Shown here piece by piece: positions 41,616-49,469 of a stretch of 64,000 nt of DNA (its first letter is position 1; every line of letters begins with the position of its first letter). The DNA is taken from NCBI GenBank assembly GCA_024401305.1, contig JAKSLI010000003.1:1-64000 (forward strand). Direction: 5' to 3'. This DNA is from Bacteroidaceae bacterium (lineage in GTDB: Bacteria > Bacteroidota > Bacteroidia > Bacteroidales > Bacteroidaceae). The notes beneath the pieces were generated by a model. It was not told the DNA's origin and searched no databases. It saw only the letters and a program-made list of their open reading frames with translations. The position numbers were made by a program, and so were the translations under genes.

Positions 41616-41652
41616 ATAAAGTTTCTGTGTTATTATCTGCAAGTTTAAGGCG

Positions 41653-41660
41653 CAAATTTA
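41653..41660 (-). promoter_or_regulatory. -7 box of the ilvD-ilvB-ilvN operon
   Basis: TAAATTTG on the minus strand, about 38 nt before the ilvD start. A -33 TTTG at 19 nt is not seen. Confidence 0.55.
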
Positions 41661-41730
41661 CACATTATAAATAAGAAACTGGGAGCAAAAAGAAAATTTC
41701 TGCCCCCAGTTTGAGATAATGCAAGGAATT

Positions 41731-42726
41731 TTACACAATATCTATTGGTTTTCCCTCATTTATGTAGTTATTTACGTTGCGAATGATTGTTTTATTGAGA
41801 CGAACAAGAGCCTCTTCCGTCATCCATGCCACATGCGGAGTTACATAAACATTCGGATGAGGAAGCAGCACATTTTCCTTCGGAGCAGGCTCTACGGAGA
41901 GTACATCTGCAGCGAAAGCGGCAACCTTGCCTGAGTCAAGTGCAACGCGCAAATCCGCTTCATTTATGAGTCCGCCACGGGCTGTATTTATTATTATCAC
42001 ACCATCCTTCATCTTGGCTATTGAACCCGCATTTATCATGCCAGCATTGGTTGCCGCAAGTGGACAATGAAGCGAAATGACATCACAGCTTGCGTAGAAC
42101 TCATCCTCGGAATCCGTAACACGGATGTTCGACATGCCTTCCGCTTCCTCAGCATCGGCAATCGTGGTTAGCGCCTCAGGAACAGATGCCTTGCTGGAGA
42201 GCGCTACGACATTCATGCCGAAAGCGAGCGCTATCTTCGCAACACGCAAGCCAATGGCACCAAGTCCGACGATGCCAAGAGTCTTGCCAGCCAACTCGTA
42301 AAGCGGAGAATCGGTATAGCAGAAATCGGTGGTTTCCGACCACGCCCCTACCCTATTCTTCCTCGCATAATGGTCTGCGTGAGTATATATGTTAAGCAGA
42401 TGCGAGAACACGAGCTGGGCAACGCTGTTTGTGCTATAGGCAGGAACATTGCTGCACCAGATTCCATGTTCGTGGCAATAGTTCAAGTCAACGACATTCG
42501 TGCCAGTGGATGCCATTATAATATACTTAACCTCAGGAAGTTGCGCGAGATGTTCAGGGGTTATCACCACCTTGTTTGTAAGCAGTATTTCCGAACCGCG
42601 AGAACGCTCCACGACGAGGTCAGGAGTTGTGTCGTGATAAGCTGAAACATCGAAGTTCGAAAGCATCTTCTGCCATTCCGGCATATCAAGTTTCAAGCCG
42701 ATGTCCGTGAGTATTGTGAGTTTCAT
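41731..42726 (-). CDS. D-2-hydroxyacid dehydrogenase (HprA/glycerate dehydrogenase-like)
   Basis: This 331-residue NAD-dependent D-2-hydroxyacid dehydrogenase has the Rossmann motif GIVGLGAIGLRVAK, the catalytic Arg in NTARGGLINE and the catalytic His in VTPHVAW. The substrate could be hydroxypyruvate/glycerate or a related 2-keto acid. Its start overlaps the stop codon of obg by 1 nt (TAATG on the minus strand), so it is translationally coupled to obg, an unexpected pairing. Confidence 0.9.
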   Translation of the reverse strand: MKLTILTDIGLKLDMPEWQKMLSNFDVSAYHDTTPDLVVERSRGSEILLTNKVVITPEHLAQLPEVKYIIMASTGTNVVDLNYCHEHGIWCSNVPAYSTNSVAQLVFSHLLNIYTHADHYARKNRVGAWSETTDFCYTDSPLYELAGKTLGIVGLGAIGLRVAKIALAFGMNVVALSSKASVPEALTTIADAEEAEGMSNIRVTDSEDEFYASCDVISLHCPLAATNAGMINAGSIAKMKDGVIIINTARGGLINEADLRVALDSGKVAAFAADVLSVEPAPKENVLLPHPNVYVTPHVAWMTEEALVRLNKTIIRNVNNYINEGKPIDIV

Positions 42727-43910
42727 TACACGTCAAAGATTTCGTAATCCTCAAGTTCTTCAATATCATCAATCAGATCGTCGTCATCGCTTGGTTCTAC
42801 GAGGTCTGCTTCAAGGTCGTAATCGTCCTCTTCCTTGATTTCCGTAGCAAAGCGACTCATGTCCTTGTCACGATGCACGAGCGAGTCTTCCGCCATGACA
42901 GTCTGCAGCTTGTTGCTCTCGGAATTGAGTTCGTCCCAAAGGATGTCCTTGAGTTCGTCGATGCCTTGTCCTGTGACAGCGGAAATGAACACCACCTGCA
43001 CATCCTTCGGTGTTGTCTCACGGAGCATTTCGCAGAGTTCATCGTCAAGAAGGTCGCACTTGGTAACAGCGAGAACGCGGTGCTTGTCAAGGAGTTCGGG
43101 ATTGAACTTCTCAAGTTCCTGAAGGAGGATATTGTATTCTTTCAGAATGTCGTCAGTATCTCCCGGCACCATGAAAAGCAGAAGCGAGTTGCGTTCTATA
43201 TGGCGAAGGAAACGAAGTCCAAGTCCCTTGCCCTCTGCAGCTCCTTCAATAATACCCGGGATGTCTGCCATGACAAACGATTTGTGGTCACGGTAAGGCA
43301 CGATACCAAGCGAAGGTTCGAGAGTTGTGAAGGGATAGTTTGCTATCTTCGGACGAGCAGAGGAAAGCGCAGACACGAGAGTACTCTTACCTGCGTTAGG
43401 GAAGCCTACAAGACCCACATCAGCAAGCAGTTTCAATTCCATGATAACCGTGCGCTCCTGCATTGGTTCGCCTGGCTGTGCATAGCGTGGAGCTTGGTTT
43501 GTAGCCGTACGGAACTGATAGTTTCCGAGGCCGCCCTTACCACCTTTGAGCAATGTTACAACCTGTCCATCGTAAGTCACATCGCAGAGAAACTTTCCCG
43601 TTTCGGCATCATAGACAACAGTTCCGCAAGGCACATCAATATAGATGTCCTTTCCGTCCGTGCCATGACACTTGTCACGACCTCCGTTGCCACCATGTTC
43701 CGCGAAGATATGGCGTTGGAACTTCAGGTGGAGAAGTGTCCAATAGTTGTGGTTTCCACGAAGATAGATGCTTCCACCCTTACCTCCGTCGCCGCCATCA
43801 GGACCGCCATTCGGATTGTATTTTACATGACGCAAGTGCATAGAGCCACGACCGCCCTTTCCCGAGCGGCAGTGAATCTTTACATAGTCTATGAAATTTG
43901 ATTCTGCCAT
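42726..43910 (-). CDS. obg: Obg-family ribosome-associated GTPase
   Basis: This 394-residue GTPase has the glycine-rich Obg fold ([21 protein letters not shown] to [16 protein letters not shown], residues 1-158) and the G domain with [23 protein letters not shown] and AVTKCDLL. The C-terminal region (about 340-394) is very acidic and probably disordered. It acts in large-subunit ribosome assembly and stress control. It heads a small operon with the hydroxyacid dehydrogenase. A 118-bp inverted-repeat element lies just upstream. Confidence 0.96.
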   Translation of the reverse strand: MAESNFIDYVKIHCRSGKGGRGSMHLRHVKYNPNGGPDGGDGGKGGSIYLRGNHNYWTLLHLKFQRHIFAEHGGNGGRDKCHGTDGKDIYIDVPCGTVVYDAETGKFLCDVTYDGQVVTLLKGGKGGLGNYQFRTATNQAPRYAQPGEPMQERTVIMELKLLADVGLVGFPNAGKSTLVSALSSARPKIANYPFTTLEPSLGIVPYRDHKSFVMADIPGIIEGAAEGKGLGLRFLRHIERNSLLLFMVPGDTDDILKEYNILLQELEKFNPELLDKHRVLAVTKCDLLDDELCEMLRETTPKDVQVVFISAVTGQGIDELKDILWDELNSESNKLQTVMAEDSLVHRDKDMSRFATEIKEEDDYDLEADLVEPSDDDDLIDDIEELEDYEIFDV

Positions 43911-43947
43911 AATTATTTTCGTTCAATTTTGCGGTTGCAAAAATTGA

Positions 43948-44065
43948 GGGTAAAGGCTAAAGGCTAAAGGGTAAAGGCACATCCTGAGATACTTACATGA
44001 GATTATTTCTCACATCTTACACTATATACGGAATGCCTTTAGCTTTTAGCCTTTAGCCTTAAGCC
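43948..44065. repeat. 118-bp inverted-repeat element between adk and obg
   Basis: Arms of 32 nt (43948-43979 and 44034-44065), built from TAAAGGC/GCCTTTA units, match at about 28 positions when inverted. The 54 bp between them are AT-rich. It looks like a MITE-like or REP-like palindromic repeat that could fold into a long hairpin in the adk-obg transcript. Confidence 0.75.
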
Positions 44066-44087
44066 TTCGCGAGCAAAGCTTGCGAAA

Positions 44088-44660
44088 TTAAAGATTGTCA
44101 ACAACAGCCTTGATGTCAGCAAAGATGCGGTCAAGTTCGCCAAGACCATTGATATGGTTATGAAGACCTTCGTTCTTGTACCACTCGATAAGTGGAGCTG
44201 TCTGGTTGCGGTAAACATCGAGACGCTTCTGGATAGTCCCTGCGTTGTCGTCGCTACGACCGCTCTGCTTGCCGCGGTTGATGAGGCGTGTCATAAGTTC
44301 GTCTTCCGGAACATCGAGTTCTATCATCGCAGCAACCTTGTGGCCACGCTCTGCAAGCATCTTCTTGAGAGCCTCTGCCTGTGGGATAGTGCGTGGGAAA
44401 CCGTCGAAGATTACGCCCTTGTGCTCCTTGCCGAAGTTGTCGTAAACGCCAGCGAGGATGTCTATCATGAGCTCATCTGGAATAAGCTGTCCCTTGCTGA
44501 TGAAGGAGTCAGCAGTCTTGCCGAGTTCAGTTCCAGCCTTGATCTCAGCGCGAAGCACATCTCCTGTCGAGATATGCTCAAGCCCGTATTCAGCGATGAG
44601 CTTGTCGCTTTGAGTACCCTTGCCTGAGCCTGGGGCACCGAAGATTACAATATTTTTCAT
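44088..44660 (-). CDS. adk: Adenylate kinase
   Basis: This 190-residue adenylate kinase has the P-loop GAPGSGKGTQSDKL (residues 8-15), the NMP-binding STGDVLRAEIK, and GFPRTIPQA. It is the short type, lacking the zinc-binding LID insertion. It interconverts ATP and AMP with two ADP. It lies 44 bp downstream of the hpt gene on the same strand, so the two may be cotranscribed. Confidence 0.97.
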   Translation of the reverse strand: MKNIVIFGAPGSGKGTQSDKLIAEYGLEHISTGDVLRAEIKAGTELGKTADSFISKGQLIPDELMIDILAGVYDNFGKEHKGVIFDGFPRTIPQAEALKKMLAERGHKVAAMIELDVPEDELMTRLINRGKQSGRSDDNAGTIQKRLDVYRNQTAPLIEWYKNEGLHNHINGLGELDRIFADIKAVVDNL

Positions 44661-44704
44661 TTTTAGTCTAGTAAAGTGTTTTGGGTTTTCTTGTTAGTTT
44701 TTTG

Positions 44705-45244
44705 TTATTTATCCTCAACAACATAAATGTCGCGAAGCTGTCTGCCCTGCTGGTCATAGTCGAGACCATAACCTAGGATGAAGTCGTTAGGAATCTCCAT
44801 CGCACAATAGTCAATCTTGATGTCCTCCTCAAGTTTCCCGGGCTTGAAGAGCAATGTGCAGACCTTTATTTCCGCAGGTTTGCGAGTTCCAAGGCTTTCG
44901 AGCATTCGCTTCATCGAACGGCCTGTATCAACGATATCTTCCACAATGACAACTGTCCTGCCCTCAAGATCCTCATTGATGCCGATGACTTCCTTTACCT
45001 TGCCTGTTGACATCACGCCTTCGTAGGAAGCAAGTTTCACGAAAGAAATCTCCATCGGGATAGTAAGGTAACGAGTAAGGTCGGCAGCGAAGATATAGGC
45101 GCCATTGAGCACAGCAAGGAGAAGAGGATTCTTGTCCTTAAGTTCCTCGTTCATCTGTTCGGCAACCGCTTTCACGCGTTCCAAAATCTGCGCTTCTGTC
45201 AGATATGGTTTGAACCATTTATCGTGGACTTTTATTGATTCCAT
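44705..45244 (-). CDS. hpt: Hypoxanthine phosphoribosyltransferase
   Basis: This 179-residue purine phosphoribosyltransferase has the PRPP motif VVIVEDIVDTGRSM and the flexible-loop region VKLASYEGVMSTGKV. It salvages hypoxanthine and guanine. A longer frame from 45313 would place the -7 box (45271-45278) inside the gene, so MESIKVHDKW is taken as the start. It is divergent from nnr. Confidence 0.95.
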   Translation of the reverse strand: MESIKVHDKWFKPYLTEAQILERVKAVAEQMNEELKDKNPLLLAVLNGAYIFAADLTRYLTIPMEISFVKLASYEGVMSTGKVKEVIGINEDLEGRTVVIVEDIVDTGRSMKRMLESLGTRKPAEIKVCTLLFKPGKLEEDIKIDYCAMEIPNDFILGYGLDYDQQGRQLRDIYVVEDK

Positions 45245-45270
45245 AGCTTCTAAATTCACATTATTTGGCG

Positions 45271-45278
45271 CAAAATTA
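45271..45278 (-). promoter_or_regulatory. -7 box of the hpt-adk operon
   Basis: TAATTTTG on the minus strand, 26 nt before the hpt start codon. Confidence 0.65.
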
Positions 45279-45341
45279 CACTTTTTCTTTGAAAAAATGA
45301 AAAAGTTTGCCAAAATAAAACATATTTCGCTTTATTTTTTG

Positions 45342-45349
45342 TAGTTTTG
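45342..45349 (+). promoter_or_regulatory. -7 box of nnr (leaderless)
   Basis: TAGTTTTG ends 5 nt before the nnr ATG, so the transcript should begin at or next to the start codon. Confidence 0.65.
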
Positions 45350-45354
45350 CACCG

Positions 45355-46872
45355 ATGAAATTGTTTACAAGCCAAGAAATACACGAATTAGACACCTATA
45401 CAATAGAGCACGAACCCATCCGTTCAGTCGATTTGATGGAGCGTGCTGCAAAGGTGATGACTCAGGCCATCGTTGAGCGGTGGTCGAACATCGTACCTGT
45501 AATAGTTTTTGCCGGTCCAAAGAACAATGGAGGTGATGCACTTGCCATCGCCCGAATGCTTGCCGACAAGCGCTACGATGTTTCCGTGTATTTGTTCAAT
45601 ACGAAGAAGGCTTTATCGGAAGATTGTGCCATAAACCGCGAGCGACTCAAGGAATACAAGGACATTCATTTCGAGGAAATCATCGACGAATTCAACCCTC
45701 CTGCATTGAAGGAAGGCATGCTCGTCATCGACGGACTTTTCGGAACAGGTTTGAACAGACCTCTCGGCGGCGGCTTTGCTGCCCTTGTAAAACTCATCAA
45801 TCAGTCCAAGGCTGAAGTCGTGAGCATTGACATCCCATCGGGTTTGATGTCGGAAGATAATTCGAACAATATCCGCGCAAACATCATCTGTGCCAATCTC
45901 ACGCTCACTCTCCATCAGCCTAAGCTGTCTTATTTCTTCCCGGAATACCAAAAGTATCTTGGAGAGATAAAGGTTCTTGACATCCAACTTTCCGCAGAAG
46001 GCCAACGCAAGATCCCAGCTACCTTCGTAACCCTTGAAGAGTACGACATGCGCAAGCTCATGAAGAAGCGCAATCCGTTTGCACACAAGGGAAACATGGG
46101 TCATGCACTTATCGCTGCCGGATGCTACGGAATGGCGGGAGCTGCCGTTCTCGCTGCAAGAGCATGCTTGCGCTCGGGCGTTGGAAAACTTGCCATCCGC
46201 TCTCCAAAGAAGAACAACGACATTCTCCAAATATCTGTCCCTGAGGCAGTTCTTCTGCTTGATGGCAGTGAGCACCAGCTTACCGATGCCGTTGATCCTG
46301 CTGACTACGACGCAGTGGGCATTGGTCCTGGACTTGGCACGAAAGAACCTACAGCCATCGCCATCATTTCGCAGCTGCGCCGTTCGCAGCAGATTCCTTG
46401 CGTTGTTGATGCCGATGCAATAAATGTCTTGTCAACACATCGCGCTTGGCTTCAGCAAGTGCCAAAGGGAACAATCTTCACGCCTCATCCAAAGGAATTC
46501 GACAAGCTCTACGAAACGCCGGCAAAGGAAAGCTACGAGCGACTCTCTCACGCTATGGAAATGGCTAAGCGCCTCGAATGCTACATATTATTAAAAGGTC
46601 ATCATTCCATGCTTTGCACGCCAGAGGGCAATGTATTCATAAACACTACAGGCAATGCCGGAATGGCAACGGCAGGTAGCGGAGATGTCCTTCTTGGCAT
46701 AATAACAGCCTTGTTGGCAAGAGGTTACGAGCGACTCCAGGCAGCTTGTCTCGGTATGTACATTCATGGACTTGCTGGCGACATTGCAGCCGAAGAGAAG
46801 TGCATGGAAAGCCTCATTGCGTCGGACATCATCGAAAGTCTGCCAAAAGCATTCAGGAAGATGTATCAGTAA
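45355..46872 (+). CDS. nnr: Bifunctional NAD(P)H-hydrate epimerase/dehydratase
   Basis: This 505-residue protein has an N-terminal YjeF_N epimerase domain (about 1-215; FAGPKNNGGDALAIARMLAD, DGLFGTGLNRPL) and a C-terminal ribokinase-like ADP-dependent dehydratase domain (about 225-500; GNMGHALIAAGCYGMAGAA, TPHPKEF, GNAGMATAGSGDVLLGI). It repairs hydrated NADH and NADPH. The start follows the -7 box by only 5 nt. A terminator hairpin follows at 46881. Confidence 0.96.
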   Translation: MKLFTSQEIHELDTYTIEHEPIRSVDLMERAAKVMTQAIVERWSNIVPVIVFAGPKNNGGDALAIARMLADKRYDVSVYLFNTKKALSEDCAINRERLKEYKDIHFEEIIDEFNPPALKEGMLVIDGLFGTGLNRPLGGGFAALVKLINQSKAEVVSIDIPSGLMSEDNSNNIRANIICANLTLTLHQPKLSYFFPEYQKYLGEIKVLDIQLSAEGQRKIPATFVTLEEYDMRKLMKKRNPFAHKGNMGHALIAAGCYGMAGAAVLAARACLRSGVGKLAIRSPKKNNDILQISVPEAVLLLDGSEHQLTDAVDPADYDAVGIGPGLGTKEPTAIAIISQLRRSQQIPCVVDADAINVLSTHRAWLQQVPKGTIFTPHPKEFDKLYETPAKESYERLSHAMEMAKRLECYILLKGHHSMLCTPEGNVFINTTGNAGMATAGSGDVLLGIITALLARGYERLQAACLGMYIHGLAGDIAAEEKCMESLIASDIIESLPKAFRKMYQ

Positions 46873-46880
46873 GGTTATCT

Positions 46881-46937
46881 GCAACATTGCAATGTTTTTT
46901 ATTACCATCAACGATTTTTCACTGCAATGTTGCTTTT
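46881..46937 (+). terminator. Terminator of nnr
   Basis: GCAACATTGCA (46881-46891) and TGCAATGTTGC (46923-46933) are perfect complements, followed by TTTTATT. The inner ACATTGCAATGT followed by TTTTTT could form a smaller alternative hairpin. Confidence 0.7.
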
Positions 46938-46963
46938 ATTCACGAAAACACACGGAAACCTTT

Positions 46964-46971
46964 TACCTTTG
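46964..46971 (+). promoter_or_regulatory. -7 box of the YbjQ-PspC operon
   Basis: TACCTTTG, about 50 nt before the YbjQ-family start codon. Confidence 0.65.
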
Positions 46972-47021
46972 CATCATCAAAACATAACAAAATCTATTAA
47001 CCACTTAAATTCAGAATCATT

Positions 47022-47342
47022 ATGATAGTAACTACAACACCTTCCATTGAAGGCAGGCAAATAACAAACTACATCGGCGTAGTAACAGGTGAGACAATCA
47101 TTGGTGCAAACTTCGTAAAGGACTTCTTCGCAGGCATCCGTGACATCGTTGGCGGTCGCAGCGGCAGCTATGAGAAAGTTCTTCGTGAGGCAAAGGACAC
47201 AGCACTCGCTGAGATGGAGCAAAGAGCTCAGCAGATGGGCGCAAATGCAATCGTCGGCGTTGACCTCGACTACGAGACAATCGGTGCAAACAGCAGTATG
47301 CTTATGGTCACAGCTTCCGGCACTGCAGTGACAATCGTATAA
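47022..47342 (+). CDS. YbjQ/UPF0145-family protein
   Basis: This 106-residue protein matches the YbjQ family: [23 protein letters not shown] at the start, then [20 protein letters not shown] and [16 protein letters not shown]. The family is called heavy-metal-binding-like, forms pentamers, and has no proven function. It is the first gene of a four-gene set (YbjQ, SPFH-tail-like membrane protein, PspC, TerB-like), which suggests an envelope-stress function. Confidence 0.93.
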   Translation: MIVTTTPSIEGRQITNYIGVVTGETIIGANFVKDFFAGIRDIVGGRSGSYEKVLREAKDTALAEMEQRAQQMGANAIVGVDLDYETIGANSSMLMVTASGTAVTIV

Positions 47343-47377
47343 TAAGTTTCAACCCCTAATCTCCCATTATTAATAAA

Positions 47378-47809
47378 ATGTATAGGAAAATGAACAATAA
47401 TCAGCAACTCAACATCAGCGCAAAAGGCATCATACTAAGCATCGTTGCAGCAGGCGCTATCATCGGAGCTTTCGCTTTCGGTCTTCCTCTCTACAATGTC
47501 TGGGAACAGGAAATGTCAGGTAAGGCTGAGTTCGCAAAGGCAGAGCAGAACCGCAGAATCAAGATTGAGGAAGCAAAGGCTAATCTCGAGGCAGAAAAAC
47601 TCAACGCTCAGGCTGAAATAGAGCGTGCTAAGGGTGCTGCCGAAGCAATAAAGATTGAAAACGGCTCTATCACTCCTACTTACATCCAGTATCTCTGGGT
47701 TCGTCAGCAGAAGGACTTCACTGGCAAGATCATCTACATCCCAACAGAAACAGGTCTTCCGGTTCTCGAAGCAGGACGAGTAGCTAATGAAACAAACGCA
47801 GACAAATAA
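47378..47809 (+). CDS. Membrane protein resembling the C-terminal half of SPFH/prohibitin proteins
   Basis: This 143-residue protein has one N-terminal transmembrane helix (IILSIVAAGAIIGAFAFGLPL), then an Ala/Glu/Lys-rich coiled-coil helix (EAKANLEAEKLNAQAEIERAKGAAEA) and a short segment (YIQYLWVRQQKDFTGKIIYIPTETGLPVLEAG). The last parts resemble the tail of stomatin/prohibitin (SPFH) proteins, but the SPFH domain itself is absent. An internal start at 47390 is equally possible. It lies 36 bp after the YbjQ-type gene and 13 bp before the PspC gene, so it is in the same operon. Confidence 0.78.
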   Translation: MYRKMNNNQQLNISAKGIILSIVAAGAIIGAFAFGLPLYNVWEQEMSGKAEFAKAEQNRRIKIEEAKANLEAEKLNAQAEIERAKGAAEAIKIENGSITPTYIQYLWVRQQKDFTGKIIYIPTETGLPVLEAGRVANETNADK

Positions 47810-47821
47810 CAGACAACAGAT

Positions 47822-48037
47822 ATGAAAAAACGACTAAGTCTTTCCGAAACCGACAAGAAGATTGCTGGAGTTTGCGGAGGCATCGCTGAATATTTCGATG
47901 TGGATTCTACCATCGTACGCATCGTTTACGCTTTGCTCACTCTCGGCACAACTGGTTTCCCAGGAATATTGCTCTACTTGGTAATGATGTTCGTTGTGCC
48001 TCGTCGCAACAACTACATCGACAGTCATCAACAATAA
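47822..48037 (+). CDS. PspC-domain membrane protein
   Basis: This 71-residue PspC-type protein contains KRLSLSETDKKIAGVCGGIA, EYFDVDSTIVRIVYALLTL and a second hydrophobic stretch (GTTGFPGILLYLVMMFVVP). Two membrane helices are predicted. PspC proteins sense or answer envelope stress. Here it is the third gene of the operon. The next gene starts 4 bp after its stop. Confidence 0.92.
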   Translation: MKKRLSLSETDKKIAGVCGGIAEYFDVDSTIVRIVYALLTLGTTGFPGILLYLVMMFVVPRRNNYIDSHQQ

Positions 48038-48040
48038 ACC

Positions 48041-49375
48041 ATGACATCTGCAGAAAGAACAGCAATTGCTCGCATAATAACCGACCTCATCAAGGCGGAC
48101 GACATACTAGACCTCTCCGAGATGAAACTGTTTCGCGACATTCGCGAGAAATACCGCATCGAGGAAAATCATCTGATAGCAGCGCAGAAAATAGACTTCG
48201 GCGCTGCTGTTGGCACGCTTAGGGAATGGACAAGAGCCGAACTCATCGACTTCTTCAACGACATGAAGTCCATAACCATCGCCGACGGCAACTGTTGTCC
48301 GGAAGAGGCATTCCTCATCCTTGCTCTTCGCTATTGTCTTGGCGAAGAATACGGCGCTTATTGCCAACTCATCTCCACTGACATCACAAACATCAGCATC
48401 GACAAGGGCAATATCGTTTACATTGAATCGGATTACGACGAAGAGGCAAACGCCATCATCAGGGACAACTACCGCAGTATAACAAACGATTTCCACCTCG
48501 CGGGACTTGACTTCGTTTACATCCCAAACATCTCGAAGGACTTCTCTGAGATGAGTGCCGACTATCTTCAGGACATCGTGGCTTTCCTCGCCCCTACCCT
48601 CTCTGACGATAAGCGACAAAGCGTGTTCAACACACTGCGATCAATGACCACAAGGAATTTCTGCGACGACTTCCTCGTAAAGCGAATGCAGCTCAACGAA
48701 GTGTTCGACGCAGAGCCGTCACTGTTGCTTCAAGTAAGTCGCACAGACAGCAAAATCGTCTATCTGCAGATTTCCTTGGGCAATGACATCAAGAAAGAGA
48801 TTGAGACATTCGTGGACAGTTTCAGGGAACTCACCGCACAAACGCCACGCCCAATAAAATACAACCGACCAGCAAGCCGTTTCCCTTATCACGGATTCCA
48901 CAAGTCGATGTTCGACCTGCTCGCTTTCCCAGGCAAGAAGGTGGAAAGTCGCATTGTTATCGACTTCCTGAAGCGTCGCATACTCTTCACCGATCTTGGC
49001 GAAGAGCTCTGCTTGCCGCCAATGCAACTCGCGCAGTATGTCTTCATCATTCATCAGACCATCTGCGGAAGAACCCACGAACTCCCTGCAAAACCAGCAT
49101 CCGAAGCACGAATGAAGGCATTGAACAAGACATTCGGACTCATCTACGGATTGATGGATGGCGACAAGGACACCCCATACAACAAGAACCTATCGCCAAA
49201 CATCTCACACATAAAGAAAGCCATCAGCAAACTCGACCAACTCGACAACCTCGATGCCTATCTCCCGGAGAAGACCGAAGACAAGACCTACCGCGTCAGA
49301 ATCAAGCCGTCGAATGTTTTCGTAATGGAAAACGGCAAGCAAGTGCTGATGACAGAATGCGAAAGATTGAAGTAA
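48041..49375 (+). CDS. Protein with TerB-like N-terminal domain, function unknown
   Basis: This 444-residue protein starts with a TerB-like helical domain (about 1-125: ITDLIKADDILDLSEMKLFRDI, IADGNCCPEEAFLILALRYCL). A mixed alpha/beta central region follows (YNRPASRFPYHGFHKSMFDLLAFP), then a C-terminal winged-helix-like region with an IKPSNVFVMENG end. TerB-like domains appear in tellurium-resistance and stress proteins. Operon position behind YbjQ, SPFH-tail-like and PspC genes suggests a stress role. I do not know this protein. Confidence 0.75.
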   Translation: MTSAERTAIARIITDLIKADDILDLSEMKLFRDIREKYRIEENHLIAAQKIDFGAAVGTLREWTRAELIDFFNDMKSITIADGNCCPEEAFLILALRYCLGEEYGAYCQLISTDITNISIDKGNIVYIESDYDEEANAIIRDNYRSITNDFHLAGLDFVYIPNISKDFSEMSADYLQDIVAFLAPTLSDDKRQSVFNTLRSMTTRNFCDDFLVKRMQLNEVFDAEPSLLLQVSRTDSKIVYLQISLGNDIKKEIETFVDSFRELTAQTPRPIKYNRPASRFPYHGFHKSMFDLLAFPGKKVESRIVIDFLKRRILFTDLGEELCLPPMQLAQYVFIIHQTICGRTHELPAKPASEARMKALNKTFGLIYGLMDGDKDTPYNKNLSPNISHIKKAISKLDQLDNLDAYLPEKTEDKTYRVRIKPSNVFVMENGKQVLMTECERLK

Positions 49376-49424
49376 GTTGCCAGAATTTATCAGTCCCCGA
49401 TGAATGATGCAAAGCTAGTATTAT

Positions 49425-49455
49425 TTTGCCAATATGACAAGAAAGTGTTACTTTG
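49425..49455 (+). promoter_or_regulatory. Promoter of the Sel1-repeat gene
   Basis: TTTG (49425-49428), a 19-nt spacer and TTACTTTG (49448-49455), which differs from TAnnTTTG at one position. Confidence 0.6.
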
Positions 49456-49469
49456 CAGAAAATTAAAAC

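Noticed and set aside
42873..43901. 342-codon plus-strand open frame
   Set aside because: Antisense to obg, whose motifs are unmistakable; the plus-strand product is low-quality and Cys/His-rich in a random way.
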